Source: Linderina pennispora (lineage: Eukaryota > Kickxellomycota > Kickxellomycetes > Kickxellales > Kickxellaceae). Taken from it: DNA of 64,000 nucleotides. Location: NCBI RefSeq assembly GCF_002104995.1, contig NW_024468250.1, forward strand, positions 186,001 to 250,000. Reading direction: 5' to 3'. The translations under genes were made by a program, and so were the position numbers. Within the stretch, counting starts at the first letter, position 1; every line of letters begins with the position of its first letter. Positions 33,249 through 42,374 of this stretch are shown in pieces. The notes below the pieces were generated by a model. The model worked only from the letters and a program-made list of their open reading frames with translations, did no database searches and was not told the DNA's origin.

Positions 33249-34517
33249 GAAAACCATCTGGGAGTAACGTCTCTTTGAGTTTTTTCAAAGTTGATTCTAT
33301 ATACGAGGTCATGCAAAATCTACATTTCTCTCATTCAAACATGCTGTGGGGATTGTTGTCTCACTGCCGCGATTGGCGGTCTACTACATGCGGAAATGCC
33401 CCTCTATGATTCAACTGCATATGCATGACATGTCTTGGCTGCCCGCAAAGATAGATCGCTATTTATAGACCCGGGTCTTTTCAGGCCCTACGCGCAGCAC
33501 TATTTCTGGAGCCGATTTCCTTGTGGGTGTCTGCGGCAACGCACAGTATCCAGAAAGCCTTGGGCTTAGACAGGGTTCCGGTTGTCTGCTTAAATCTTAT
33601 CTATTTTTAGCGATGTCTCTAGAACTGCCACTGCTGCTGTTCTGCCGCCGATAATCACAGCCATCCTGATTTTTTGCCCCATGGGGCGAGCACGGACAAA
33701 TACCATCTCCACACCCAATCCCATGACCTCTTGGCAAAGTTGTGGGAATTGCGTAACACCCGGGCCAAACAAGCGCCTGGCATTCCGTATAGTCGTTTCT
33801 ATACTGGATCCATTGGCGAGTGGAGTGAGCAATTTGTGGCCCACTTGAGCACCGGCCTGGCCACGCAGAAAGCCCAAGGCAGCATGCATCCATGGCGTCT
33901 ATGGCTGTTTTGATGGTAAATAGACAAAAAAGGACCAATTCCTGTGTAGTTTCCAGCGTGTTCCTGGCCGTAGATTGGTAGCGTGTTGCTGTGCTTTTCT
34001 TCGCTGCACAAGTGCGACCCTCGTGCGGCAGAGAAGCGACTGTCGCGGACACCAACCATGCGCATATTCCAAGCGAGCACGTAATGCGATGCCCTCGCGC
34101 ACCCGGTGGTCCTGGACGCAAAAGACTGCTTTTGGGCGATAGGCGGTGGTGTCATTCCGCAGGTGGGGATCGCGGTAAGCTGTCTCACTCCTGATTGTCC
34201 GTCTGTTGACCTATTTTTGGCAAATGAGGTTCTGCGTTTCGAGCTCACTGACGAGAAAGCCGCTTTTTGTCCTCATCTCGTCGGATGGGGAGGGGCGAGA
34301 GTAAACACAGACAAGGCAGCAACCGTTGCCGTTTGTGGTATAAAAGAACTAAGAAGCGGTTGTAGCTTCTCGACCTCATTACCATTCATCTTTCCTTTTG
34401 TTTCCAAATAACATCTTCCCGATCTTTTTCGCCAGAAAGACCAAAAAGAAAAACACGCTCCCGGCACCCTGTTTATATCGCCATCTCCAAACACCAAGCA
34501 CATTACCTATCATAACC
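33249..34517. other. Gene-free region with the promoter of the 34518 gene
   Basis: No supported ORF over 1.27 kb. A good TATA box (TATAAAA at 34339-34345) lies 173 bases before the ATG of the next gene, and a pyrimidine/CAC-rich leader separates them, which suggests a strong, regulated promoter with a long 5' UTR. Confidence 0.45.
34339..34345 (+). promoter_or_regulatory. TATA box for the small surface-protein gene
   Basis: TATAAAA in a locally GC-mixed context, correctly oriented and the only such element in the 250 bases before ATG 34518. Position is inferred by motif only. Confidence 0.45.
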
Positions 34518-34924
34518 ATGAACACTAAGATTGTCATCGCCGCCCTCCTCCCCCTCGCCCTTGCCCAGAACTCGTCGACTACCAGCGAGAAGCAGGGTAT
34601 CCTCGACGGTATCGTCAGCATTGTCGGCAACGGTGTCAACCAGCTCACCTCGCACGCCGTTGAGATTGCCAATGATGTCGCTAACGGTGCTGCTTCGGCT
34701 GCCAGCCGTGTCGAGTCGGACTTCAAGGCCGGTCAGGGCAAGACTTCGGCCACCCCTACCGCCACTGGCTCCGCTTCCAGCCCCCACTGCCACCGGCCTC
34801 TGCATCTGGCTCTGCCTCTCACTCAGCTTCGGGCTCTGCCTCAGGCTCCTCCAACGGCTCTGGCAAGCTCACTGCTGGTGTTGCTGCCGCCGTTGCTGTT
34901 GCCGCCGTTGCTCATCTCTTCTAA
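34518..34924 (+). CDS. Small Ser/Ala-rich GPI-type wall protein
   Basis: ATG at 34518. The signal peptide MNTKIVIAALLPLALA is followed by a short helical domain (ILDGIVSIVGNGVNQL...) and a Ser/Gly/Ala-Thr-rich stalk (repeated SGSAS units), then a GPI-type tail (LTAGVAAAVAVAAVAHLF) ending at 34922-34924. A single extra base near 34787 breaks the stalk. The signal peptide and the GKLTAG...tail are shared with the protein at 36456 (MNAKVLLALIPLVLA... and GQLTAG...), so the two are diverged tandem relatives. Probable cell-wall or plasma-membrane mannoprotein. Codons are highly biased, suggesting high expression. Confidence 0.7.
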
Positions 34925-36455
34925 GCGGATCCTGTGAAAACCACATTGCTCCACACTCGACTCCCCAAAAATTGATTTACTTTTGGTCTTTTCTGTAGCG
35001 CATTTTCCTGTTCAAAATATACATACTCCTCTCACTACCAACTCCGCTTTACCTTGCAGCCACCGTTCCGTGAGGCTGTCTGGTGTCTTGGCACGCAGCT
35101 GTCACGTTGTCGTCGACTGAACAGCAGTTGGGAGGAACAGCGCATATTCTCAGCCTTATCATATTTGGAAACAAGGATGAATCTAGCACTGACTGGCAGA
35201 CTTGGCAAATGAAGAACCTTATCTTTCAGCAAACGACCACCATGAATCGCGCTGGCTGGGTATATGTTGGGCATGAAGATGAAGCGATACAGATCTTTGT
35301 GCATCCAGTACGTTATTCTTTGCCAGCATCGCATCAAAAATTCTCGTGTGTTCACGATGGGATCAGTCCTGCTACATGCAAGGACTTTTCTTTTGACAAC
35401 TATTTGGAACCTTGTGCGCTCGATCTGTATAAATGCTTCACCCCACGACATGTTTCAATTCACTTTCACTTTCATTTTTAGCATCCCTACTCGTTAGCAA
35501 CCACCTCAAGATGCCTGCAGCCAATCGTCCTGGAACGCTGTTCCCAGAGAGCACCAGTCAAAAAATCTGTAGAATCGTAATCAGGTCGTTGAGAACTGGG
35601 TCGTTTGATTCCGATGGAATAAACGATTGCGTGGCACCACGTATATAGTAGGTGATCTGCCAACGGGGCTACGAAGCATGCTGTAGCTAACAACTTTGTT
35701 GTCTTTACACTATCTTTATAAAGCAGTCCATTTTTGTCTGTGCAGTTGCCCAGTTGCCCAGTTGCTGGAACCATCCTATCCCACTAGCCCCCCAGTTCAT
35801 TTCCTGATCAAACACCCGATCTGGTCATGAGCGTCCTTAGTCCCTAGTCTCTGTTTAAGTCATCCACTGACATATTGCTAATGATAAACCGGCTCTCTCC
35901 CACTGCACTACAGCCCTGGCACTACCGCTGATCAGCCAGTGGCGGCAATCGCGGCCATTTCCGAGAGTAGCTGGCTCGGTTCGGCTCGGCTTACCTGGCC
36001 TGTCGCCACAAGATGTTAATAAACGAATGCATGCTCAAGTGGTTGGTTATAGCTCTTTGACGTGGCATCATGACGCCTTTGTGTACTAGATGGAATCATA
36101 GCAAGGGATGTGCTGATTTCGGGAAATTTTTATTTATATAGCGGCTGAGTGATTTGCAACACGTATTTATATTCCAGTAATTTTGCTTCCCAAGCCGCCT
36201 TGCAGCGGGATGTTGATTAGGTTGCTTAGAAATAAGCAAAATTGACCGACCACTATAAGCATTCACACACGCGTAAGATCCTAACGCGGTAGTATAAAGC
36301 TTGCGGAGCATGGGGGCTTGGAGTAACTGAAAACTACTCTTAGGTACCTCTCCACATCTCTTGTACTCTTCACATTTCCTTTGTCAATAAGTAGTTCTCT
36401 CCTTAGCCTATATCCCACACTCTAAGACAGTAGTATAGCCTATCCAAACGCCGCC
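34925..36455. other. Gene-free region between the two related surface-protein genes
   Basis: No supported gene over 1.5 kb. Frames around 35035-35650 lack coding features. The final 170 bases contain a TATA box (36293) and a pyrimidine-rich leader for the next gene. Confidence 0.45.
36293..36298 (+). promoter_or_regulatory. TATA box for the surface-protein gene at 36456
   Basis: TATAAA 163 bases upstream of the ATG, nearly the same spacing as at the related gene 34518 (173 bases). This suggests the pair kept a common promoter layout. Confidence 0.45.
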
Positions 36456-36899
36456 ATGAACGCTAAGGTCTTGCTCGCCCTCATTCCCCTCGTCCTTGCT
36501 CAGAGTTCGACTTCCCCTGAAGCCTCCGATTCTGCCAGCAAGCCTGCGTCTAGCGGTGTCAGTGCCTCTGTCACTACCAAGGCATCTGGTAGCGCTTCGC
36601 CAACTGCCACTTCCTCACATGCTACCAAGGTATCGCCCGCCGCTTCCTCGCAGGATACCAAGGTGTCATCGGTCGCTTCCTCGCAGGACACCTAAGGCGT
36701 CGCCTACTGCTTCCTCACAGCCCACCAAGGCATCTGGTAGCGCTTCGCCGACTGCTACTTCCTCGCATGCTACCAAGGCTTCCTCTGCCAGCGGCTCCTC
36801 CTCGAAGGGACTGCGTCTAAGACCAGCAAGAACGGTGCTGGACAGCTCACTGCTGGTATTGCGGCTGCCGCCGTCATTGCTGTAGCCCAGTTCCTCTGA
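36456..36899 (+). CDS. Ser/Thr-rich repeat GPI-type wall protein
   Basis: The signal peptide MNAKVLLALIPLVLA is followed by imperfect repeats built from KASGSASPTATSSHATK and KVS.ASSQDTK units (about 36560-36790), then SASGSSSKG and a GPI-type tail with GQLTAGIAAAAVIAVAQFL, stop at 36897-36899. Two frame breaks, near 36690 and 36812, are apparent one-base insertions or repeat-number errors. The composition is what O-mannosylated stalks need. The N- and C-termini match the gene at 34518, so the two genes probably arose by duplication and diverged in the stalk. Confidence 0.65.
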
Positions 36900-37043
36900 T
36901 ATCTTTTCAGTAAGCTTATTCTACCTTGTGAATTCGATCAAACACGCTTTTGTTTAAAGAGCCATGGTGTAAGTTAATTATCACAGACACCGAAATCCTG
37001 CAATCCTGTGGTTCCAAATCCTTATGATTTCAGGAACCATGGA

Positions 37044-37265
37044 TCAAAACCTTAGCCACAATGGCCGGCCATACTATTCCTGGCGCCGGCGCCACTACTT
37101 AGACGGCGCCTACCCTTTCACCTGGCGATTCCTTCTTCCTCCTTTCATACAGCATATTCATACGTTCAATATACGTCGTGGAAAGGTGCTTGGAGAGTAA
37201 AACGTATTCTAGACAGTTGCAGGAGGCTGTCTATCTAAGTGTATCGTACCCGAAATCACAACAAT
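37044..37265 (+). repeat. Left inverted-repeat arm
   Basis: Pairs with 37878-38080 on the opposite strand. Best-conserved inner part 37150-37260, looser towards the outer end (GGCGCCACTACTTAGA near 37090). Confidence 0.65.
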
Positions 37266-37482
37266 CCTTTTGAATTGGACATTACGCTTTGAGAATGTTC
37301 CCATACGAGTAAGGAACAGCAGCAGGCGGATTGATTAGCAGTAAGTGTCAGTGGTTGTGGATTGTGAGAGACAGATTGGTACTACCACAGTGGTGCACTT
37401 GTTCGTGCAACGATACTTACGAGCAATGATAAATTATATAATAAACTAAAATGTAAACATGTTCCATGGAAATACAATATAG

Positions 37483-37798
37483 CTACTCTTCTTCTGCTTG
37501 ATGTTCAACGATGGCAAGTTCCAGACGGTGGTGTTTTACCTCGAGCTGGTGAGTCTCTTCCATCCGGTGTTCTGCAGCCTGGCTATCAATTGTGGTATGG
37601 TGGCATGTCCTTGGTCCAGATATCATAATTACCTGGAATCGTAAGCCAACCCAGGAGCTCTTTAATATCATCAGGCGTACAATGTATACGTTTGCGGGTA
37701 GGCATTATTATACGTGTAGGAGATAGGATATTGGTGAAAGTTTTGAAGTCTAGTAATTCAACCATCATGACAAGCCCTAAACACCTAGAGCTTAACAT
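37483..37798 (-). pseudogene. Decayed ORF inside the inverted-repeat element
   Basis: Two overlapping minus-strand frames read as one short protein: a basic start (MPTRKRIHCT), a DNA-binding-like helix segment (DDIKELLGWLTIPGNYDIWT), then a Glu/His-rich coil. The LL.WL..PGNY..W pattern is common at the N-terminus of transposon-linked proteins in early-diverging fungi, from memory of the pattern. It is broken near 37610 and far shorter than a transposase, so likely a remnant. Confidence 0.4.
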
Positions 37799-37877
37799 CT
37801 GGCGAATGCCGAGTGTGGATATGTGGTTTGAATGCCTTGCTATTCAAAGTTATGGCTCTCGTTCATGTATGATTTAG

Positions 37878-38080
37878 CAAAGTTGTGTCTCGGGTACGAT
37901 ACACTTGGTAGACAGCTTCTGCAACTGTCTAGAACACGTTACTTTCGAGCACCTTCCACGACGTATATGAACGTATGAAATATGCTGTATGAAAAAGGAA
38001 AGGAACGCAGGAAAGCAGGATCTAAGTAGTGCGCCGCAGAATGATATGGGCAAAGTTACATGATCTAAGATTGGTTCATG
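37878..38080 (-). repeat. Right inverted-repeat arm
   Basis: Reverse complement of the left arm, beginning inside with CGGGTACGATACACTT and reaching outwards to about 38080, where similarity fades. Confidence 0.65.
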
Positions 38081-38234
38081 CATGCGCAAACAAGATATAA
38101 ACACGATAATAACACGATAATACCAGAATGAAGTAAAGAGCATTTTGTCTTACCACACATCATAAAATAAATACACACGAGTGGCATTTAAATATATAAA
38201 ACTATCCTGAGAAGAAAGCATGAACAACGATCAT

Positions 38235-39058
38235 TTACTTGGTCAGCGTGCATGCAATCTGCTTGCAAAGCTCGGTGACATTGGATCTGTCGACCTTGTC
38301 AAAGAAGGTTAGCCCAGAGGCCTTCTCGATGTACTCGATTGGCTGCGAGAATGTGGAGAGCTCAGTCTTGCTGTCGATCTTCTGGTTCGGCAGCGCAAAT
38401 CCGCCAAGGGCAAAGTTTGAACCGCCAGTCACGCCCAGGATGATCTTGTAGAAGTGAGTCGGCACAGCAACGTTGGGTGGATTCCCGATGACCTCGTATG
38501 TAACTGTCCATTTTCCTGTCGCTTCGTTTTTGGTAGGCAAGAAAAGGGAGCCAGTAATAACATAGATATCGTCAAACTGCTTTGTCAAATCTCTGACAAA
38601 CCCTTCCAGGTAGGCCCAATAATGCCTGTTAAAACCAATGCCGACCTGCGGGGCCATGTTTGACAGCAAAAAGGTCTCTGTCATAGCCTCCATGTTGATC
38701 TTGGCATCGCCGGCCGGTGCCATATGCCCGCGGTCATACCCAGAGCCCGAGTAGTCCTTCAGCAGCGCACGGAACTGCTCGGGGAGCGATTTGTCCTCAG
38801 GAAAAGGGGATGTCGGTGCGGTTGGCAGGGCCCTCGAGGTTGGCAGCGGTGAGGTGCTCAGCAGCCCAGTGCGACACGCGGAGAGCGCGGTTGTACGCAA
38901 TTGCATAGCGCTGGTGGACCCGGAGGTCAGGCAACAGGGCTTGGGTTGCCGTACTTTAGGACGTCGTCGGGGGAAGACTGACGGACATGGAGGGGTCTAG
39001 GAGAAGCAATTACAGATATCGCAAAAGCACCCAGAGAGAGTATGAAAGTAGTACGCAT
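38235..39058 (-). CDS. Secreted DNA/RNA non-specific endonuclease (EndoG/NUC1 family)
   Basis: His-Me finger nuclease. ATG 39056-39058 opens a signal peptide (MRTTFILSLGAFAISVIA). The catalytic region contains GYDRGHMAPAGDAK with the general-base His and the metal-binding Asn in FNRHYWAYLE, then GNPPNVAVPTHFYKI. It aligns along its length with the adjacent mitochondrial-type paralogue (39617-40594), which instead carries a membrane/mitochondrial N-terminus. Two frame breaks near 38945 and 38810 look like single inserted bases; the catalytic part is unbroken. Likely role: extracellular nucleic-acid scavenging or defence, an inference from the signal peptide. The inverted-repeat element ends about 155 bases beyond its stop. 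Confidence 0.82.
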
Positions 39059-39616
39059 TGTGAGAAGCTTTCAGGCAAAGTGAGAAGCAAATAGCCAAGA
39101 CTGAAGGATATTGCAAGGGTGGCGCGCCAGTTGGTCTTTTATTGAAACACAAGCCTGAGGAGAAGAGGATGTTGGACAAGCGGCTGCCATTACTGCTTCA
39201 TGAGAACAGCCGGCATGGGGGCACCAATGTAGCGGCGTGGCATGCCACGAGACCGGCTTATTTTGCACTATGCCCGGCACAATTGTGAATAGCAATGATA
39301 GAAGGGAGCACAGACATGCAATAGCAGGTGAATGTCTAAAGAGGGACCAGGCGGTCCATCCGGATATATAGTGGACCGGAGGATGGTAAGCTTAGAGGAG
39401 CACACCTGCTGAAGCGACTGGAGCCAGATGCAATGGATGTATTTCTAGACAGAGAAAGCAAATGGCGATCATCCATGTACATGTGGACGCGAGGGCGCGC
39501 GCAATAGGAATCCTAAGAACAGATGCGCATGTACAATTGCGTGCCCTGGAACAGCATATTCCCACGAACCATTACGCCCCAAAGAAACACATTCACCAAA
39601 TGTACCAACACATGTT
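39059..39616. other. Spacer between tandem nuclease genes
   Basis: About 560 bases holding the promoter of the secreted nuclease; a TATATAG lies at ~39365. No gene seen. Confidence 0.4.
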
Positions 39617-40594
39617 TCAGTTCCCAGGCTTTTTCTTCTTCCATGCATCGTGCTCCAGCTTGCACTCGATCTTTGAGCACAGCGGCACAACACTTCCGGC
39701 CTTGCGCTCGATCCTGTCAAAGAACTGCAGACCGGCAGCCTTCTCAATGACCTCCAGCGGCACGGCGTAGTTTGTCAGCGGCGTCTTGTTATCGATTTCT
39801 GCGTTCGGCAGCGCGAAGCCGCCAATGGCAAATGCCGGCTCGTTGTTGCGCTTGGCGAGAATGACCTTGAAGAAGTGCGTCGGCACAGCGACATTCGGCG
39901 GGTTCCCGATGACCTCGTACTTTACAAACCACTTGTCACCCTCCTTGTGCGGCAAGTACAGCGGCCCTGAAATGCAGTACACATCATCAAACGACTTTGT
40001 CAGATTCCTCACAAACGACTCGAGGTCAGCCCAGTAGTTCCGGTTAAAGCCCTTGCCGACCTGCGGGGAAATGTTGGTCAACAGGAATGTCTCGTTCATT
40101 GCCTGCGAGTCCTTCTTGGCGTCGGCAGCAGGGCACATGTGGCCGCGGTCGTAGCCCGACCGGTAGTAGTCCTTGAGAAGCGCCTGGAATTGGCCTGGGA
40201 TTGCAGGGTCCTCCTTGAACTCGGAGGTGGACCGATCGGCAGTGCCCTTCATGTTGTCGCGCGTCAAGTGCTCAGCGACCCAGGAGGGGTTGCGCAGGGC
40301 GCGGTTGTAGGAGGCAGCGTAGCGCGAACGCACCATGAAATCGGAGATGGGGCCAGGGTACCCGTACTTTAGGAACTCGTTGTCCGTGTTTGGAGACTGC
40401 ACAGGGGCACGAGGAGCAGGCGCTGCGAACTGTGCGGGCTGCTTTGGCTGCATGGGTTGCGGAGCTTGAGTCGACTGCGTGGTTGTCTGCGCAGCGGGAG
40501 CCGCAATTTGATCGTTGCGGGCTTTGTTGGTCAGGCCATAGACCAAGCCGCCTCCAAGTAGCGAGCCGGCAGCAAACGTGATGATGCGGTGCAT
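39617..40594 (-). CDS. NUC1: Mitochondrial endonuclease G
   Basis: Mitochondrial DNA/RNA non-specific nuclease. I place the start at MHRIITFAAGSLLGGGLVYG (40592-40594), which gives the short N-terminal membrane/import segment typical of EndoG; an in-frame upstream Met at 40666 is less likely. A Pro/Gln/Ala linker (residues ~30-70) precedes the catalytic domain with DRGHMCPAADAK (His general base), metal-ligand Asn in GFNRNYWADLE, and GNPPNVAVPTHFFKV. The frame is completely open, unlike its neighbour's. About 60% of residues match the secreted paralogue at 38235-39058, so the pair arose by tandem duplication followed by a change of targeting. Confidence 0.92.
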   Translation of the reverse strand: MHRIITFAAGSLLGGGLVYGLTNKARNDQIAAPAAQTTTQSTQAPQPMQPKQPAQFAAPAPRAPVQSPNTDNEFLKYGYPGPISDFMVRSRYAASYNRALRNPSWVAEHLTRDNMKGTADRSTSEFKEDPAIPGQFQALLKDYYRSGYDRGHMCPAADAKKDSQAMNETFLLTNISPQVGKGFNRNYWADLESFVRNLTKSFDDVYCISGPLYLPHKEGDKWFVKYEVIGNPPNVAVPTHFFKVILAKRNNEPAFAIGGFALPNAEIDNKTPLTNYAVPLEVIEKAAGLQFFDRIERKAGSVVPLCSKIECKLEHDAWKKKKPGN

Positions 40595-40995
40595 GTTCAG
40601 GTGGTAGAAAGCCGATGATAAAGGTGACGGGGTTGCAAGAGTCAAGAAACGGCGATAGGCTTCCAACTAGGAAAAAAAAAAAAGAACTGAAAGCACAGCG
40701 TCGACGATTAAATTATAGATTGCCCAGGGTAACGTGATCAGGGGCAGTCTGTCTTGGGACAGAATAGCGGGGTCGCGAGCGCTCTTGTTGCCCCGTGCCA
40801 GCCGCTGGATGATGCAATTCCCCGTACACGCCGCGCAGCAGGGAGCTGCAAGGAGCGACTGGATGAGGGGATAGTGGGCTATGCCCGAGTTCCGTGGCCT
40901 GGGAGAGCGCACGGCATAAAACGAAGAGCGAGAGCGCCGAAACTTGGCAAGCTCATACGCTCTTTTCTTACTATCTCCAGACTCTATTTCCAAGA

Positions 40996-42213
40996 ATGGC
41001 ACAAGTCAAAGCCTCAGTCTCGCGGTTCATCGAGTATCTGCGCATCAAGACAGTTCCAGCCCAGCCCGGACTACGCCACATGTCACAGCGTTCCTCAAGC
41101 AACAGGCCACAGAGCTTAAGCCTGGGGTTCCAGTCCATCGAGTACGTGGCCGGAAAGCCCGTAGTGATCCTGACGTGGCCAGGCACAGACCCCAGCCTGC
41201 CCAGCATTATCTTGAACTCGCACACGGATGTGGTGCCCGTGTTTGAGGAGTTCTGGGACTACCCGCCGTTTGAGGCCGCTCGGGTCCCACAGAGGACGGC
41301 AAGGACTTTAAGATCTATGCGCGTGGTTCGCAGGACATGAAGATTGTCGGGCACTGCTACCTGGAGGCCGTGCGGGTCCTGCAGGAGCAGGGCAGGCGGC
41401 TGACTGCGCACGCTGCATCTGGTGTATGTTCCTGACGAAGAAATTGGTGGGCACGACGGAATGTGCAAGTTTGTAGAGTCGGGCGAGTTCAAGGCTCTGA
41501 ACGCCGGCTTCGCGCTGGACGAGGGCATGGCAAATCCCGGAAACGACCTCAGGGTGTTTTATGGCGAGCGGGCGCCCTGCTGGGTCAAGTTCAGAGCGCG
41601 CGGCAATGTCGGCCATGGCAGCCAATTCATTGAGGACACGGCTGCTGAGAAGCTGACGCCGATCATCAACCACCTGATGGAGTTCCGGCAGGCGCAGTTT
41701 GACATCTTCAAAACACCCAACAGCGACGGATCGCTTCGCACGCTGGGTGACGTGACCACCACGAACCTGACGCTGCTGGAGTCGGGTGTGCAGCAGAATG
41801 TTGTGCCAGAGAGCGCCCTGGCTGGATTCGACATCCGCATGACGCCGACTATTGACTATATAGAGTTCCGTAAGGGGCTGGAGGACCTCGGCAAGAAGCA
41901 CGGGGCGGAGGTTGAATTTGCCCAGTTCTGGGATGATAACACTGTGACCAAGACCGACGCATCGAATCCGTTCTGGACCGCGTTCAGCGGGGTCATGGCC
42001 GACCTCGGTATTAGCGTGTTCAAGGAGATCTTCCCGGCAGCCACGGACTCGAGATATCTGAGGAAGGCAGGCGTGCCGGCACTGGGCGTCACGCCGCTGA
42101 CAAATGCGCCGATTCTGCTGCATGACCACAACGAGTTTGTGACCGAGAGCGAGTTCCTCAATGGCATTGACTTCTACGCCAAGGTTATCCAGGCTGTAGC
42201 AGACGTAGAGTGA
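40996..42213 (+). CDS. Aminoacylase-1-like M20 metallopeptidase
   Basis: Hydrolyses N-acyl-amino acids. The order matches ACY1: FIEYLRIKTV, zinc ligand region LNSHTDVVPVF (His-x-Asp), YARGSQDMK (Asp), VPDEEIGGHDG (catalytic Glu-Glu), FALDEGMANP, and GHGSQFIEDTAAEKL leading into the dimerisation domain, ending with LLHDHNEF (last His ligand). Start ATG 40996. Breaks cluster in the first third: three +1 near 41060, 41090 and 41118 (the last in CCTGGGG), one of -1/+2 near 41290 and one +1 near 41405; after 41420 the frame is open to the stop. All metal ligands are present. The gene diverges from NUC1 by about 400 bases. Confidence 0.9.
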
Positions 42214-42374
42214 CTCAAGCCTCTAGAGTAGAACCTGATTTCAACAAATGAGCCAATAAATGGCGCACGCTTTATAGAAGAGTCACCATTGTGCTGCTGA
42301 TAAAAAACAAACGCAAGAAGCGACCCGCTTCTTTCTTCACCACTCCACTTTACCCGACTACTTTAAATTTGACC

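Larger units (their letters stand above)
37044..38080. mobile_element. Non-autonomous or decayed DNA transposon with long terminal inverted repeats
   Basis: Two arms of roughly 200-220 bases are inverted copies of each other and enclose about 610 bases. Long matching blocks include TATACGTCGTGGAA, TTCTAGACAGTTGCAG, GTGTATCGTACCCGA and CACTACTTAGA, each found reverse-complemented in the right arm. The interior carries a broken minus-strand ORF (37483-37798). Arm identity looks roughly 80-90% with small indels, so the element is not brand new. I could not define target-site duplications. The element lies between a surface-protein gene and a secreted nuclease gene. A pair of inverted solo repeats is the alternative. 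Confidence 0.6.
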
